Origin: Neodiprion pinetum
Taxonomy: Eukaryota; Arthropoda; Insecta; Hymenoptera; Diprionidae
Assembly: GCF_021155775.2 (NCBI RefSeq)
Contig: NC_060233.1
Span: forward strand, 40,775,609 to 40,839,608
Direction of reading: 5' to 3'
Length of the DNA: 64,000 nucleotides
Shown: positions 39,201 to 49,575 of the stretch, one piece after another
How positions within the stretch are numbered: position 1 is the stretch's first letter
How the letters are laid out: each line of letters starts with the position of its first letter
Program-made: the position numbers and the translations under genes
The notes under the pieces: model-generated
Told to the model about the DNA's origin: nothing
Databases searched by the model: none
What the model saw: the letters and a program-made list of their open reading frames with translations, nothing else

Positions 39201-42200
39201 TGAAACAAACGCGTTTTTATTCGAGCCGCGAAACGAGCGTCCATGTCGACGTCCACGTCCGCCATGGTTAACGACACTTGGAATAACTCGTTTAATTATT
39301 TATCAGACCACGTGCTCACAGCGTAAAAAGTATCGCGAGTCCGAGGTTGTAAAAGATTTCCTCAACTTTCACACCGCGAGCTGTTCCGTTTTACCGCAAC
39401 GCTTCGACGCCGCCTCTTGCTGCACAAACGTTGCAACGTAAGATTCACTGTAAATTATATTGCAATAGATGTGCCTGTAAGAAACATTGGTTATTGTATC
39501 TCCGGTAACCCGGCGTCAAACCGTTTAGCTGAGTTACCGGCCATACTTCATTTCGTGAATTCCGTTTTGCCAATCGAGAAATAATTTCATGCTAGAAAAT
39601 TTTCCCGTGTAGGACGAATGAAATCCAGGGAGATTTCAGAACTGTAAGGTTCCACTGAAGTTCTCCTGTCTGTGTTTTCTGTTTCTACGATGTAAATGAG
39701 CAACAGAAACTTAACAATTTACAATTACGTTTGAAAATTTGGTAACGTATACGTTACAGTGGTCCACTAAAGAGAAATTTTTTTTTTCAGTGACGTTTGT
39801 GATGAAAAAGAGAATCTTTTGCAAATTTAAGCTCGATCGCATAAGATTTGGAGGTCCCGCTTTCGAATTTTCGTTTTTACATTGAAATAACACGTAAAAA
39901 ATGCATACCTTCACTCACTGTCGATTTCGCGTGAACATACAGACGAAAATGATGAATATCAAGAGACATTTTTTGTAGGAAACATTATCTTATAAAAAAA
40001 AAAAAAAAAAACAGTTAGTTTCCCTGAATTTAATATAATTATTTTAGATTTTTCAGTTTTTTCAATTTTAAGTCACAATGATTCTCAAAATATGCAAAAT
40101 GGAATAAAATATCCGGAGACCTATTTTGTAACAAACATTGATGCCTATAAAAAAGATCTCTCTTGATATCATTTATCATCGTGAGTTAGAGGTACAACAG
40201 TCTTATGAAAAATTTGCGTTGAATAAAAAAAAACTTTTTTGTGAACTACTCTAGTACAATTGTCAATTCGGTGCAGAATGCAGGTAGAACAAACGCCGCA
40301 TCGCATCAGTGAGACCAATTCGCTTTGGGACTATACCTAGCGCACACTTCACGGAATGCAATATACATATCCAGGTTGATTCGGGTAGAATTTGATAGGG
40401 CTATTACTGGCGCAGGGATATAAAGGCGTGTAGGGATACCTCGTAGAGATGCAGGTGCAGAGTGAGACGAACGGACGAAGGAACGAGCGGACGGAGGTGG
40501 GATTGAGTTATGACAGCGGTTGCTCCGGGGGGCCGGCGAGGCGGTTCTGTGTTCGTCTTCTTCTTCTTCTTCTTCTTCTTCTTCTTGGTCACCTCCTTCC
40601 ATGGCCCAACTACAACCGACCGTCCGATATTCTTCATTCCCTCTCGGCTCCACGCGGTCCCTCGATATCCCTGGACTCGGCGCGTCTTCGACGCTGAAGG
40701 AGTCCAGGAGGAGGCCATGCATCATTCCGGCTCGGCCAGCCCCCGAATCCGGCCCATCCAGACCGACTCACCGTCGCTCATAGCCGCCGCAGCCGCCGCC
40801 ACTCCTCGAGATATTCCTCGCCACCCACTCGCCCGTATAAATCCGATTACATCCTCACGACCTAGGCCTTGCCTAGCCTCGCCTAGCCCGACCTAGCCCA
40901 AACCCATCCGAGTTGGCGGCGAGTATTCTCTAGGTATGCGCGTAACGAAACCGGATCCGCGTTTCGTGCGTCGTTTGATATCCTGCGTCCAAGGCTTGCG
41001 TCGCTTCTTCGGATTCTGTAACGGGAATGACGAAGGTGGATGGAAATTCCGCGGATGTCGGTGCACCCGGTACATCCCGCTGATATAATAATCGGCTAAA
41101 ATAAACACGGCGCAAGGGCGAGACGCTGCGGCTCGAGGGCGTGGATCCCGCGTTTACGACTTGGCGCCGAGGGCCGAGGGTCGTAAACGAAGCCTGCGAA
41201 AAGTTTCGCGTCATCTGGATGCCGAGCGAGGTCAGCCGCGCTGCGGTTTCCGTATTTAACGCGGCAATCAGCTCGGCCCGAAATCCTCTCGAAGAAAGGC
41301 GACCGCCGCCGCCGCTCCAGGAAACGGAAATCCTCTTATTTGCTTATTGCCGCTTTTAATTAGGCACCTAAGCGGTGATTTGGAAATTCACGTCCTAAAG
41401 TCATCTCATTTAATTCGCAAAAAAAAGAACACTGCTTTCTTGCATCGAATCAGGAAACGTGAACGGAAAATGACACATCGGTTGTTGTTTTTCTTTTTTA
41501 TTTCAACACCGACACACTTCAGCCAGGACCGGCGATGATTGTGGGTGGCTGAATTTGTTTTCCCCTGAAATCGATCCGTAATGACCGTACAAAAGATCGG
41601 CCATTTGAAAAACAGCCTCGATCCCGATTCCGTTCTCTTTACGTGATCTCTGACCCCGGCCCATGGTCGAGGAGGCTGATCGGTCAGTCCCGCTTTCCGC
41701 CGGCGTCCATCGCCGTTGGTTTTGAGCCAGCGGTGAAGACTCTAAGAGAGGTTCGTCCGAGGCTTTTCTGATTAATGCGATCATTCCGCCGACCCGGAAT
41801 CGACGCAATACCGATCGGATGCAGCGCAGGAAGGATAGGAGCTCAGTTTTTCAAGCCGCAGCGTGCGAAGTGAGCCGGAGGTGAAGCCGGGCATGAAGAA
41901 CCGTCCTGCGAGCGACCGGTCATAAATACCTCAGCTCGCTCAACCAATTAAAACAAATCATTTTAATGCTCAACCTTTTTAATTAATGCCCAACGCTCCC
42001 CCCAGCCAACCAACAACGGTGCCGCCCGGGCTTCGACGCTCTGACATTCCCATCGACCGGATCTCGCCCCTCGGGTACGAATGAGTCCCTTTCTTTGGTA
42101 CCGATCCGCTGAGCGACGCTGCCGTTGGTACGAATATTTTTCCCCATTGCGAACGGCCGATTTACGGATGAGAGCGATAAGAAAGACCAATTTTCCGGCG

Positions 42201-45200
42201 TACGATGACCTGGCGACGTTTGACGAAACGCGATTCATTTCTTTCTTTCTTTCTCTTTTTATATGTGGACAAGTTTGCCAATCGAGGACATACGGCGCAG
42301 GTTACTTTTGAATTATTATAGGAGGCCGACCTACGCCGTGATTAAATCATGGCTCTAGCCCGCGTTGGCTCAACTTTTATATTACGAACTATCGTGATAA
42401 ATTGATTTGCCGAGCGTGGCGGGTTGTAATTTATTAACCCGGCTTTTGAATAACCTGCCAGATCGCAACTGTAAACTATAATTGTGTATGTGTTTATCTC
42501 TTATTTCGAGTCGATAGAATTCACTGTGTCATAATCGATTCGACGTACTTTCTATCGCGTTTTCCGTTAGACTGAGTCGTTCAAAAATCAAATCTCGACG
42601 TCGTCGACTTTCTCCAATTTTTCCCATCCATCGACATTTGTCACCGATATCTTGATTCTTGAATTCGTATCTAAAAAATAAATCATTTCATCCGAATCAG
42701 CTTCACGATAACATCGCACGTCTGTTTAGAAAGTTATTCTCTATTACTCAAGTAGGTAAATAAACTGTTGCAAAAGTAGAAAATTGCCGACAAGTTTGTT
42801 CACGCGTGTAACCCATTTAACGCTGACAGTGTAAATAATATTATCCCAAGTTTTACGAGAAGTGCATTGCAGCGTGCCAGACATAAAACTCTTATATTAA
42901 TATTGGTTCGATAAACCGTACGGCAATAAGAAAATCCGCTTCAACGTATAAGAATTTCTAGGATCGAAAGCCGTGAGTATGCCCACTTCAATTACCATTC
43001 CGCATCACGCGTCTACGCCAGCATTTCAGATTCGTTTAAAACTTTTCAAGATTAATTAATGACACTTACGTAAAAATATTGGCACTCGAATGCCAGGCGC
43101 CCTCTCTAATCAGGCGACTTAAAATCAGGCAAGAGGAGGAAGAAAGGAACAAGTTTCTACAAATGTCAAGACACGATGATGGCCACTCGTTCGGTGTAGA
43201 GCATAAGCATCGGCAGCAACATCAGCAAACCGCGGTCACCGGTGTTATTGACGAACATACAATAATTAACGACTGGATTATACGTTTGAATATTACGTAC
43301 GGCGTGCATATTTTATGTGTTGACAGTTCAAAGGTAAATTATTGAGAGTGGGCACATCCGGTTGCCCAACATGCCCGGTGACTTAACGGCGTCTTGTCAC
43401 GCCTGCGACATTCCGGTATAACCGAAGAACCGCCGCCGACGACGTACGTCCATCCTCGATACCTGCCTGCCACGGACATGTGTATACGTATATACCCATA
43501 TATACACACACATATATATATACATATACATATATTGCTTAGAATAGAGGTATAATTTCACCCGAACGCGTTTTGTCGTAAAATAAATATTAACGCTGAC
43601 GCTTCGCCGTCCGTTTTTGGCCTTTTCACTCCGCCCGTCGCGTCCGTAATACCTCAACCCCCTTTCCCCTTCACTCTTTCCCGTAATTACCCATACTTAC
43701 CGCCGACCGACTCGATCTCGGTACCTTTCCACTCGGCGTTGGCACCTGCGCTCACTTTTTACTATCAAAAGATCAAAGGCTCTGCACGATCATGTACCTG
43801 TCTCGTACCTCATTCCGATCCTCATACGGCTAGTCCGAAGCTATATCGCTTGTTGAACAACGATTTCGCCACTTCCGTTTTTCAGACACGTACTGCAGCG
43901 GCACATGCTTCGTCATACCGGCAAGAAGATTCTCTGCGGGCTTCCCGGGTGTCCCACCGCCCTCAGGACCCCGAGGGAGCTGAAGATTCATCGCGAACGC
44001 ATTCACGACATCTTGGAGCTGGATGGTCCGTATCAGTGCCCCGAGTGCTCGTTCAGAACTATATCGCCGACGCGGCTACGCAGGTGAGATTAAATCATAT
44101 CGTTTCTTTTCTATAACCAAATGTTACTCCGCGCATTTCGATGCTCACAAGTGCGATAATCGTCTTCGCCCGAGTCTCCTTCTGCCGCGCCGGAGGCTTT
44201 GGAGACTTTAAAGACTGTTCGTAAACTTCACCGCGTCCGTTATTTACGTGTGTCATTTCCTCGTATAAACTCGCCATTAGCCGCGCACTGGCCGTTAAGT
44301 GATTGATCGCTTCACGGAAGTACGGAATTAATTAATCCGGCGTATTTGTAGGTCGGTTTATCCCCGTATTCATCCTTCCACCTTTCGTTCTCCTCCGTCT
44401 AAATACCCCTTCACCGTGACTCGATCGCGCTTGTCACGCATCCATGCACGTGATTTATTATTCAACATGCCTCCGGAGTCACCTTTTGACAAGTCCAACC
44501 CTCACCTCGTGCCTCCGTTGGCCCATTTTTTGTTTACCAAGGATCGACGGAAACGTGAAACACGATGCGATGACGATAATCGCCATTCTTCGACTAGCTG
44601 AAGGCTGAAACTCGTCGGAAAAACCAAAGAAATGAGGAAAAAAGTGGATGAGGATGAGATCGATTGGATCCGATGGGGTTTCCGTTAGCTCGTTGCTCAC
44701 TTCCGGTGCTGTTCCGAAACTGGATTAAACGTTCGAGTCGGCAGATTCGGATTTTAGCCGCATGTATACACACGTCGAGGCAACCGAAGCAATTAGTTTT
44801 AGGCTGAGGTCCACCTCGCGCACCTGGTCCTCACCAATTAGTTCACCCTTAGTCCAATTGGCGATTTCAAGCTCGATCGGAAATTTCCGAGTGCCTTGTA
44901 CCCACCGCCGCTGAAAATCGTAATTGAAAGATGTGGGAAAAAATCATTATACGCGCCGAACTGTTCGAATATATCGTCAAGTGTTCCCTCCGCTTTTTGC
45001 TCGTTCAAGGAGACTCTAATTAACGAGGTTTGCTGAGATCCGAGGAATCTTCAGCGAGTCGAGCGAATCGCGTCCTGCGGCGGTGGTCCTGCAGGAGTAT
45101 AAGTGTCACCCCGGTAGCCCGCGCGATAATTCATCGTGAATTGAGCACTTGGTACGTGAGCCGGACACCGCTGAACAGAGTCGCGCTGTGTGGCAGAGTA

Positions 45201-48200
45201 AATCACGGACCATTTTAATTAAACGTGTCACGCATTTCGAACCTGATATACACCTCCTATATTCGTACAGGCGTGCGATGCGTGCCGAGTTGGTTGGTAT
45301 CCAAGCGCGTTGCGTTCCCATATGTATATGTATATATATATATACCTGGACGCGGGCACGATGATGTACGTTTCATAGGCGCATGTCCTTTCCGCTATCA
45401 TAATAGTCCGCCTGTGATACGTCAAGCAGACGCGTTGCGTTGTTCATCCCCAGCGCTTTTTAATCCTCCGACTACACATGTTGGTACGTAACCGGTGAAG
45501 ATATCTTCGATAATTTGCTCGATCAGACGCGTCGCGGGTCGTTAATAACCGTATATTATGATCACTCGTCTCTCCGGTTCGTACTACGTGTATGGATTGT
45601 TGTATATACAATAACAAATTGTATCCGGGTGAATACGATATGGTAACGATCAGGAATTATCAAATTAAATTGCTCTATCGATTAACATAAACTCTTCAGA
45701 CATATTGCGAATTGTCGACCGGTTTAACCAGCTGTCATAAATTGCACGGATCATGACTCTCGAGATATTATTATGCTGGAAAGGTTTAAAAAAAAATGAA
45801 GAAATACAACCTTTGTGCGTTGCTTAAAATTTACTCAATTACTGTCATCTGAGGTTAACTGTTACCATCGCAAATCAAGAAGTGACACGATCTGTATGGC
45901 TGACATGATTGAATACTCGTCGTACTTGTGCAGAATGCGACGTAGGTACTTCTCGATCAATTTCTTTTTCTGTTTGTCATATCGATTTCTTGCCTAAGAA
46001 TTTGAATAAAAAATCAACGATTCCTTCAAAGGTTAATTAATTCCTACGCCAATCTAATATTCATTTAATCCAACCGACAATCCATTTTCGTTAACTTAAA
46101 CATCAACGACCCATATTTTTATCTAATATGAAAGATAGTAATAGAAAAACATCCTCAAGATATTGTCACGTTAACGTGACAGTAAATTATCCACGCCTGC
46201 CATCCTACGTAATATCGCTTCTGTACCAATCTGCCTAAATTCAAGGACGTGTTTCAGACACCAAAACTATCACGAACGTCGAAGACCCATCGAAGACGAG
46301 CAGGACGGCGCTGCTGGGAGAAAAGTTTTGGATAAAAATTTTTACCACTGTGCTTATACCGGCTGCGAATTCAAGACCAAATTAAAATCCCACCTGCATC
46401 GACATCTCCGACTTCACACCGGCTCCAAGCCGTACAGATGCGCCCATTGCCCCTACGCCAGCAACAACTTCGTAAGCATGTTGTTTTTCTATAATTTATA
46501 CTCGTACTCCAGGTTTTCAGCATCCTGCGAATTCGGCACAATCGTGATGTGGTGACGGAAGGACCAAAATCGAATCGTAGTAGCTAGTATATCTAGAAAT
46601 CCAGAAATTCAAATAGCTCCAAAGTTCGTTGACTTGAAAAGTGAAAAGTCATTGAGTTTCAACATTACAGATTTACTGTAAGTAATCAGTAAATCATACG
46701 TTGCATAGAAAGGCAAAGAATCATTGCCACCCTTTCGTCTCCACCTTTTCGCTCTCATTGTCTGCGAATTGTTTCCAAAACTTGACGTTAGGAGAATGAG
46801 ACGAGTCTTGGTAACATCGATATTTAAGATTTGACTAACGAAAAGTTACGACAAGGGGTTGAAACGAGTCGCGAGGGTAGATTGACGAGGAACGAACGGT
46901 GGTAAAACTTTGAGTCAACTTTGGATCGCGAACGAAAAAGGAAATAGTAAGGTAGGTATTTTATGGGTTTGACGTCCTTGGCGACTTCGGGGACGGGCGT
47001 AAATTAGATGCCGTGAGTCTTAACCACCTTAATGTTTGGTCCGCAGTGCCGCAAGAGATAAGATAACGAGTTAATTGTGCTCCGTGGCGAATGTGCCCAC
47101 ACACGTACGGACGAATGAACGGATGAACGAGTGAACGAGGGAACGAACGGCAATCATACCGCGCACGTCCAGTATGCTAATGCTCTTTGAGGGTTTCGTT
47201 GCGATGCGCGCTGCACCGCGGCGACCATGTCTTTTTGATAGCGACATAAACTCGATCCGGTGGCTCCCCCTACCCCCGCTCTTCCCGCCTCCCCCTGACC
47301 CTTGATCGCCGCTCTCCTCTTACGTACGAGCCAGCGATCAGGAATACGTACTGTACCAATGGGATCGGCGTACTTTGCTTACAATCCGGCTGCCGGAGGA
47401 AATTGAAGTGCGGGTGACTCCGCAGTCATGTCTCCATTTTGAAATCACGACGTGTAAGAACAAACATTTTCTACGAGTTTGTCTAGTCTTTTGACTTCTG
47501 TTACTCCTTTTCACTGCGGTATGGAAATTAATGTATACGGGTTTTTGAGTCATCACCGAATACCTCGTAAAGTATCGGCTTTCGGCGATTAAAATATTAC
47601 CGAATTCGATAATTCCTGAAACGGTACGCGAAGATTATTCAAACCACTGCTCATCGATCACACGGATAAAACTCGTCGGAAACAGGCTCCAATGTTGAAA
47701 CTGGACATCCTTCACTGTCTCAAATGTGGCATTATTTGATATGGCGGTAATCCGCGTGAATTTTGTCGGCGTAAAAATCGTCGATGCCACGTTTTATCGT
47801 TGGCGTAGTAAACATGCGCCGTCTACTCGAGGATGATTTAATCTCGAGGAAAAACTCTTCCGTACAAGGATCCCGTTGAGTCTGCGGAGTCTGACGCGTT
47901 TTGCGATGAACGAGACCGGGGTGCAAGGGACAGGGCGGACATAAATTTCGAAGACACGCGATCGTCGCCTGATCGCCCGAGGTGTAAGAGTTCGATAAAT
48001 TTCACCGACGAAGTTTCATCGCGGCCTGAGCCAGGTGTTGTAACGAACACCAAGCTCGCACTCTCAGCGGATGTTTGCTCAGTATTTTAATAAGGAACGG
48101 GGCACGAGCCGTTTAACGGTCCCAAGGTACGCTGCGTCGACGAGATTACGGAAAAGCCACTTTTCCCTCGCCCTCTTCATCCTCCTTCTCATCCTTTTCC

Positions 48201-49455
48201 TGATTCACTCCGAATCCCGCCGAGACAAACTTCCACGAGTTTATACGATACCGCGAAAAACGGTGGCAGCGGTGGGATGTCTGGTTTGTTTTCTTCCACT
48301 TTCGCGAGCTTCCATGGACTCGTGCCTTGGAATCCGATCATAGAGGCCTGTCCAAGACCAAAAAACAATCTTCACGACCCGGTGGATTAAACCTTGGTAC
48401 GAAGGCACTTAGTCAACGGTCTCTTCAAGACTTGCACCGCAATTTTTATCCGGCCTCGAAGAACGAAGGGTAGTTAGCAACGGTGCGAGGCGGCGACTCG
48501 GGCGGTGCAGAAGTAACACATTCGTTATCTGCTAAATTGGAATATTTACCGCGTTAATTACAGTTTATACTCAGCACGACTGCAACGATCCAACCTGGAG
48601 ATTTTGGATGTAAGAGTTATCGTATTAATTATTGCGTGCGCCGAGGTCTTCGCTTATATTTTATTTTTTTCTTTCTCCTTTTTCACGTCATTTCCTTTTC
48701 CAAAATTCCAAACGAAAATGTAAAAGTGTCGAAATCGTTATAGAGAAACATGTAGAAAACGGGTGAATTCTCTCGTTTCCTCTGCTCTCAGAAAAGTATC
48801 CATATTTCAGTCTGCGCACAGATACTAGAGTGGGAAGATTTGCCTAATCAATTCAATCACCGGTAAGATAGAGTCTCGTTTTCGAGAATATCATTGACCC
48901 CTGCGGACTTTCTGCGGGAGTACAGAACGCTTCGGGGACACCCGATAAGACTGCTTTGAATATCGCGTACGTGCTCGTGTGCCTCAACCCACACACGGGT
49001 CGTGACCATACACAGGGTGGATTTGAAAACGGGCAAAGATACGTAGAAACTCTGCTGAAGCGGCAGAAAGGGGGGCGGAGAAGGCAATCGAGCGCTGGGA
49101 TAAAGTATAACGAGACCGTCTCATTCCGTGCCTTCTAGATGCGTTGTTTTTTGCTCCCCTCGTTTTCTCCCATTTTTCTTATTCATGTTCTATTCTCGTT
49201 CTGTCGGGATCTCGGGCTGCCGATGCTCAGGAGAACCTCAGGAAGCACGTGCTCTCGACGAGGATTCACCCTGGGAAGTCGATATACGAATGCACGCACT
49301 GCGACACCTTCAGGACGAACTTTTCGAGGGAACTGCGAGCCCATCTTCTTCAAAAACACAACGACAATTTCCCGACCCCGGAACTCGCTGCTAGCCACGT
49401 CGCCTCGATGTACAATCCCGAATCGGGTTCTCCCGAAATCCAACCTCAGGAGTAA
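29211..49455 (+). CDS. Multi-C2H2 zinc finger protein, eight coding exons, 1172 aa
   Basis: This is a probable nuclear, DNA- or RNA-binding zinc finger protein. Joined exons are 29211-30236, 30309-30608, 30680-31003, 31479-32053, 32250-32906, 43886-44083, 46258-46471 and 49231-49455 (3519 bases including TAA). All introns are GT-AG and the phases match at each junction. I count about 19 fingers: one near residues 13-34 (C2HC), one at 382-404, two at about 469-546, six at about 553-765, and nine from about 844 to the C terminus. Fingers 10 and 13 also end in Cys instead of His; fingers 15 and 17 have C-x4-C spacing. Canonical TGEKP-like linkers are rare (after fingers 12, 14 and 17), so most fingers are spaced apart, as in large ZNF407- or ZFAT-type proteins. 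That comparison is from memory of general architecture only, and I do not recognise the ortholog. The ATG is the first in frame and lies 71 bases past a good 3' splice site. Confidence 0.88.
30237..30308 (+). other. Intron 1 of the zinc finger gene
   Basis: A 72-base GT-AG intron in phase 0, with a stop codon directly after the donor. Confidence 0.85.
30309..30608 (+). CDS. Zinc finger gene, coding exon 2 (residues 343-442)
   Basis: The acceptor is CCGTTGCAG at 30308, with a pyrimidine-rich run before it; the donor is TGG|GTAAGT at 30609. The exon is exactly 100 codons, phase 0 at both ends. It carries the third T-x-G-K-W-x-P motif (residues 364-370) directly before finger 2 (C382, C385, H398, H404). 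A basic run near the end (about residues 432-440) follows the finger. The preceding intron is 72 bases, a usual size for short insect introns. Confidence 0.88.
30609..30679 (+). other. Intron 2 of the zinc finger gene
   Basis: A 71-base GT-AG intron in phase 0. The frame happens to stay open through part of it, so retention would extend the protein by about 20 residues before a stop at 30666-30668. Confidence 0.8.
30680..31003 (+). CDS. Zinc finger gene, coding exon 3 (residues 443-550)
   Basis: The acceptor is CTACTGCAG at 30679; an in-frame alternative lies nine bases further on (GTGCAG at 30688). The donor is GAG|GTGAGA at 31004. The exon is phase 0 at both ends and 108 codons long. It holds two fingers: C469-x2-C472 with 11 residues to H484 and then H490, and C522-x2-C525 with 12 residues to His. 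An acceptor at 30649 was excluded because it gives an immediate TGA in the required phase. Confidence 0.87.
31004..31478 (+). other. Intron 3 of the zinc finger gene
   Basis: A 475-base AT-rich GT-AG intron in phase 0. A weaker in-phase acceptor at 31358 would shorten it to 355 bases. Confidence 0.75.
31479..32053 (+). CDS. Zinc finger gene, coding exon 4 (residues 551-742)
   Basis: The chosen acceptor is CACCTCGAAG at 31478, behind a strong pyrimidine tract. It is phase 0, as exon 3 requires. The donor AAG|GTGAGT at 32054 leaves two bases of codon 742. The exon encodes five fingers beginning FRCTAC, LPCDTC, LRCQQC, YFCSLC and NCLHC; most have long His-His spacing (4-5 residues). The frame is also open back to an acceptor at 31358, which would add 40 residues. 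That site lacks a pyrimidine tract and the added residues show no finger, so I prefer the shorter exon. Confidence 0.83.
32054..32249 (+). other. Intron 4 of the zinc finger gene
   Basis: A 196-base GT-AG intron in phase 2, immediately before finger 10. Confidence 0.83.
32250..32906 (+). CDS. Zinc finger gene, coding exon 5 (residues 742-961)
   Basis: The acceptor GGTCTTTCAG at 32249 restores codon 742 as Arg. The donor CG|GTAAGT at 32907 leaves two bases of codon 961. The exon encodes finger 10 (C743, C746, H759, C765), then a linker of about 75 residues with three imperfect 16-17 residue repeats rich in E, K, V and A, then fingers starting WQCGKC, HQCTIC and FLCPSC, and the first part of finger 14 (YVCTVC). 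A TGEKR linker joins fingers 12 and 13. Read past the donor, the frame hits TAA immediately, and finger 14 would lack both histidines. Confidence 0.87.
35290..35331. repeat. (GCATC)/(GCGCA) short tandem repeat
   Basis: A CpG-rich pentanucleotide array within intron 5 of the zinc finger gene. Confidence 0.8.
36204..36223. repeat. Poly-C run of 20
   Basis: An uninterrupted run of 20 C in a GC-rich island of intron 5. Confidence 0.9.
36327..36344. repeat. (CT)n microsatellite
   Basis: A short CT tract that follows a TTCTGC-like repeat at about 36292-36315. Confidence 0.8.
40555..40586. repeat. (CTT)n triplet repeat
   Basis: About ten CTT units; the long Ser, Phe, Leu, Lys or Glu runs in frames here come from this repeat. 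Confidence 0.95.
40861..40900. repeat. Four copies of a 10-base unit, GCCTAGCCYN
   Basis: Four consecutive degenerate 10-base units sharing CCTAG, in intron 5. Confidence 0.75.
43488..43533. repeat. (TA/CA)n tract
   Basis: Mixed TATA and CACA dinucleotides in intron 5, about 350 bases before exon 6. Confidence 0.8.
43886..44083 (+). CDS. Zinc finger gene, coding exon 6 (residues 961-1027)
   Basis: The acceptor CGTTTTTCAG at 43885 supplies the A that completes codon 961 (Arg), and the following residues HVLQRHMLRH give finger 14 both its histidines at exact C2-x12-H-x3-H spacing. A TGKK linker leads to finger 15, which has C-x4-C spacing (CGLPGC). The exon then enters finger 16 (YQCPEC). The donor CAG|GTGAGA at 44084 leaves two bases of codon 1027. 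The match across an 11-kb intron makes this join convincing. Confidence 0.86.
44084..46257 (+). other. Intron 6 of the zinc finger gene
   Basis: A 2174-base GT-AG intron in phase 2 that splits finger 16 just before its first His. A short TA-rich tract lies near 45319-45341. No coding signal is seen in it. Confidence 0.78.
46258..46471 (+). CDS. Zinc finger gene, coding exon 7 (residues 1027-1098)
   Basis: The acceptor CGTGTTTCAG at 46257 completes codon 1027 as Arg, and HQNYH closes finger 16 at normal spacing. A charged linker of about 30 residues follows, then finger 17 (CAYTGC with HLRLH), a TGSKPY linker, and the first half of finger 18 (YRCAHC). The donor TTC|GTAAGC at 46472 is phase 0. 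Reading on into the intron gives about 28 residues without the finger histidines, then a stop. Confidence 0.86.
46472..49230 (+). other. Intron 7 of the zinc finger gene
   Basis: A 2759-base GT-AG intron in phase 0 that splits finger 18. It contains a degenerate 8-base repeat at 47110-47150 and otherwise shows no coding signal. Confidence 0.78.
47110..47150. repeat. Degenerate 8-base tandem repeat, CGANNGAA
   Basis: About five consecutive units with fixed CGA/CGG and GAA positions, in intron 7. Confidence 0.75.
49231..49455 (+). CDS. Zinc finger gene, terminal coding exon 8 (residues 1099-1172)
   Basis: The acceptor GATGCTCAG at 49230 is phase 0. The residues ENLRKH place the first His of finger 18 exactly 12 residues after the second Cys supplied by exon 7. 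Finger 19 (YECTHC, then 13 residues to HLLQKH) follows. A short Pro/Ser-rich tail ends at TAA 49453-49455. The frame is open upstream of the acceptor, so the exon start rests on splice site and finger spacing. Confidence 0.86.
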   Translation, partial: ENLRKHVLSTRIHPGKSIYECTHCDTFRTNFSRELRAHLLQKHNDNFPTPELAASHVASMYNPESGSPEIQPQE

Positions 49456-49553
49456 AATAGTGCCTGAGAATCGAGGGTGGCAGAAAGTGAGGCTAAGTAA
49501 GAAGAGAGCCAAGAGAGATAAGTTTTTTTACGTTTAACAGAGTTACCGATTTC

Positions 49554-49559
49554 AATAAA
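49554..49559 (+). terminator. Polyadenylation signal AATAAA of the zinc finger gene
   Basis: A canonical AATAAA lies about 100 bases after the TAA stop at 49455. A GT-rich stretch (TGTGTTTG) about 20 bases further on fits a downstream element. The 3' UTR would then be short, from 49456 to roughly 49575. Confidence 0.7.
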
Positions 49560-49575
49560 AAGTGTACCGACTGCA

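Larger units (their letters stand above)
32907..43885 (+). other. Intron 5 of the zinc finger gene, about 11 kb
   Basis: A phase 2 intron that splits finger 14. It holds GC- and CpG-rich islands near 33.3-33.7, 35.1-36.4, 37.3-38.4 and 40.4-41.3 kb, separated by AT-rich sequence, and several simple repeats. I find no supported exon in it on either strand. Its size and islands would suit internal enhancers or an alternative promoter, but nothing in the sequence proves that. Confidence 0.75.
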
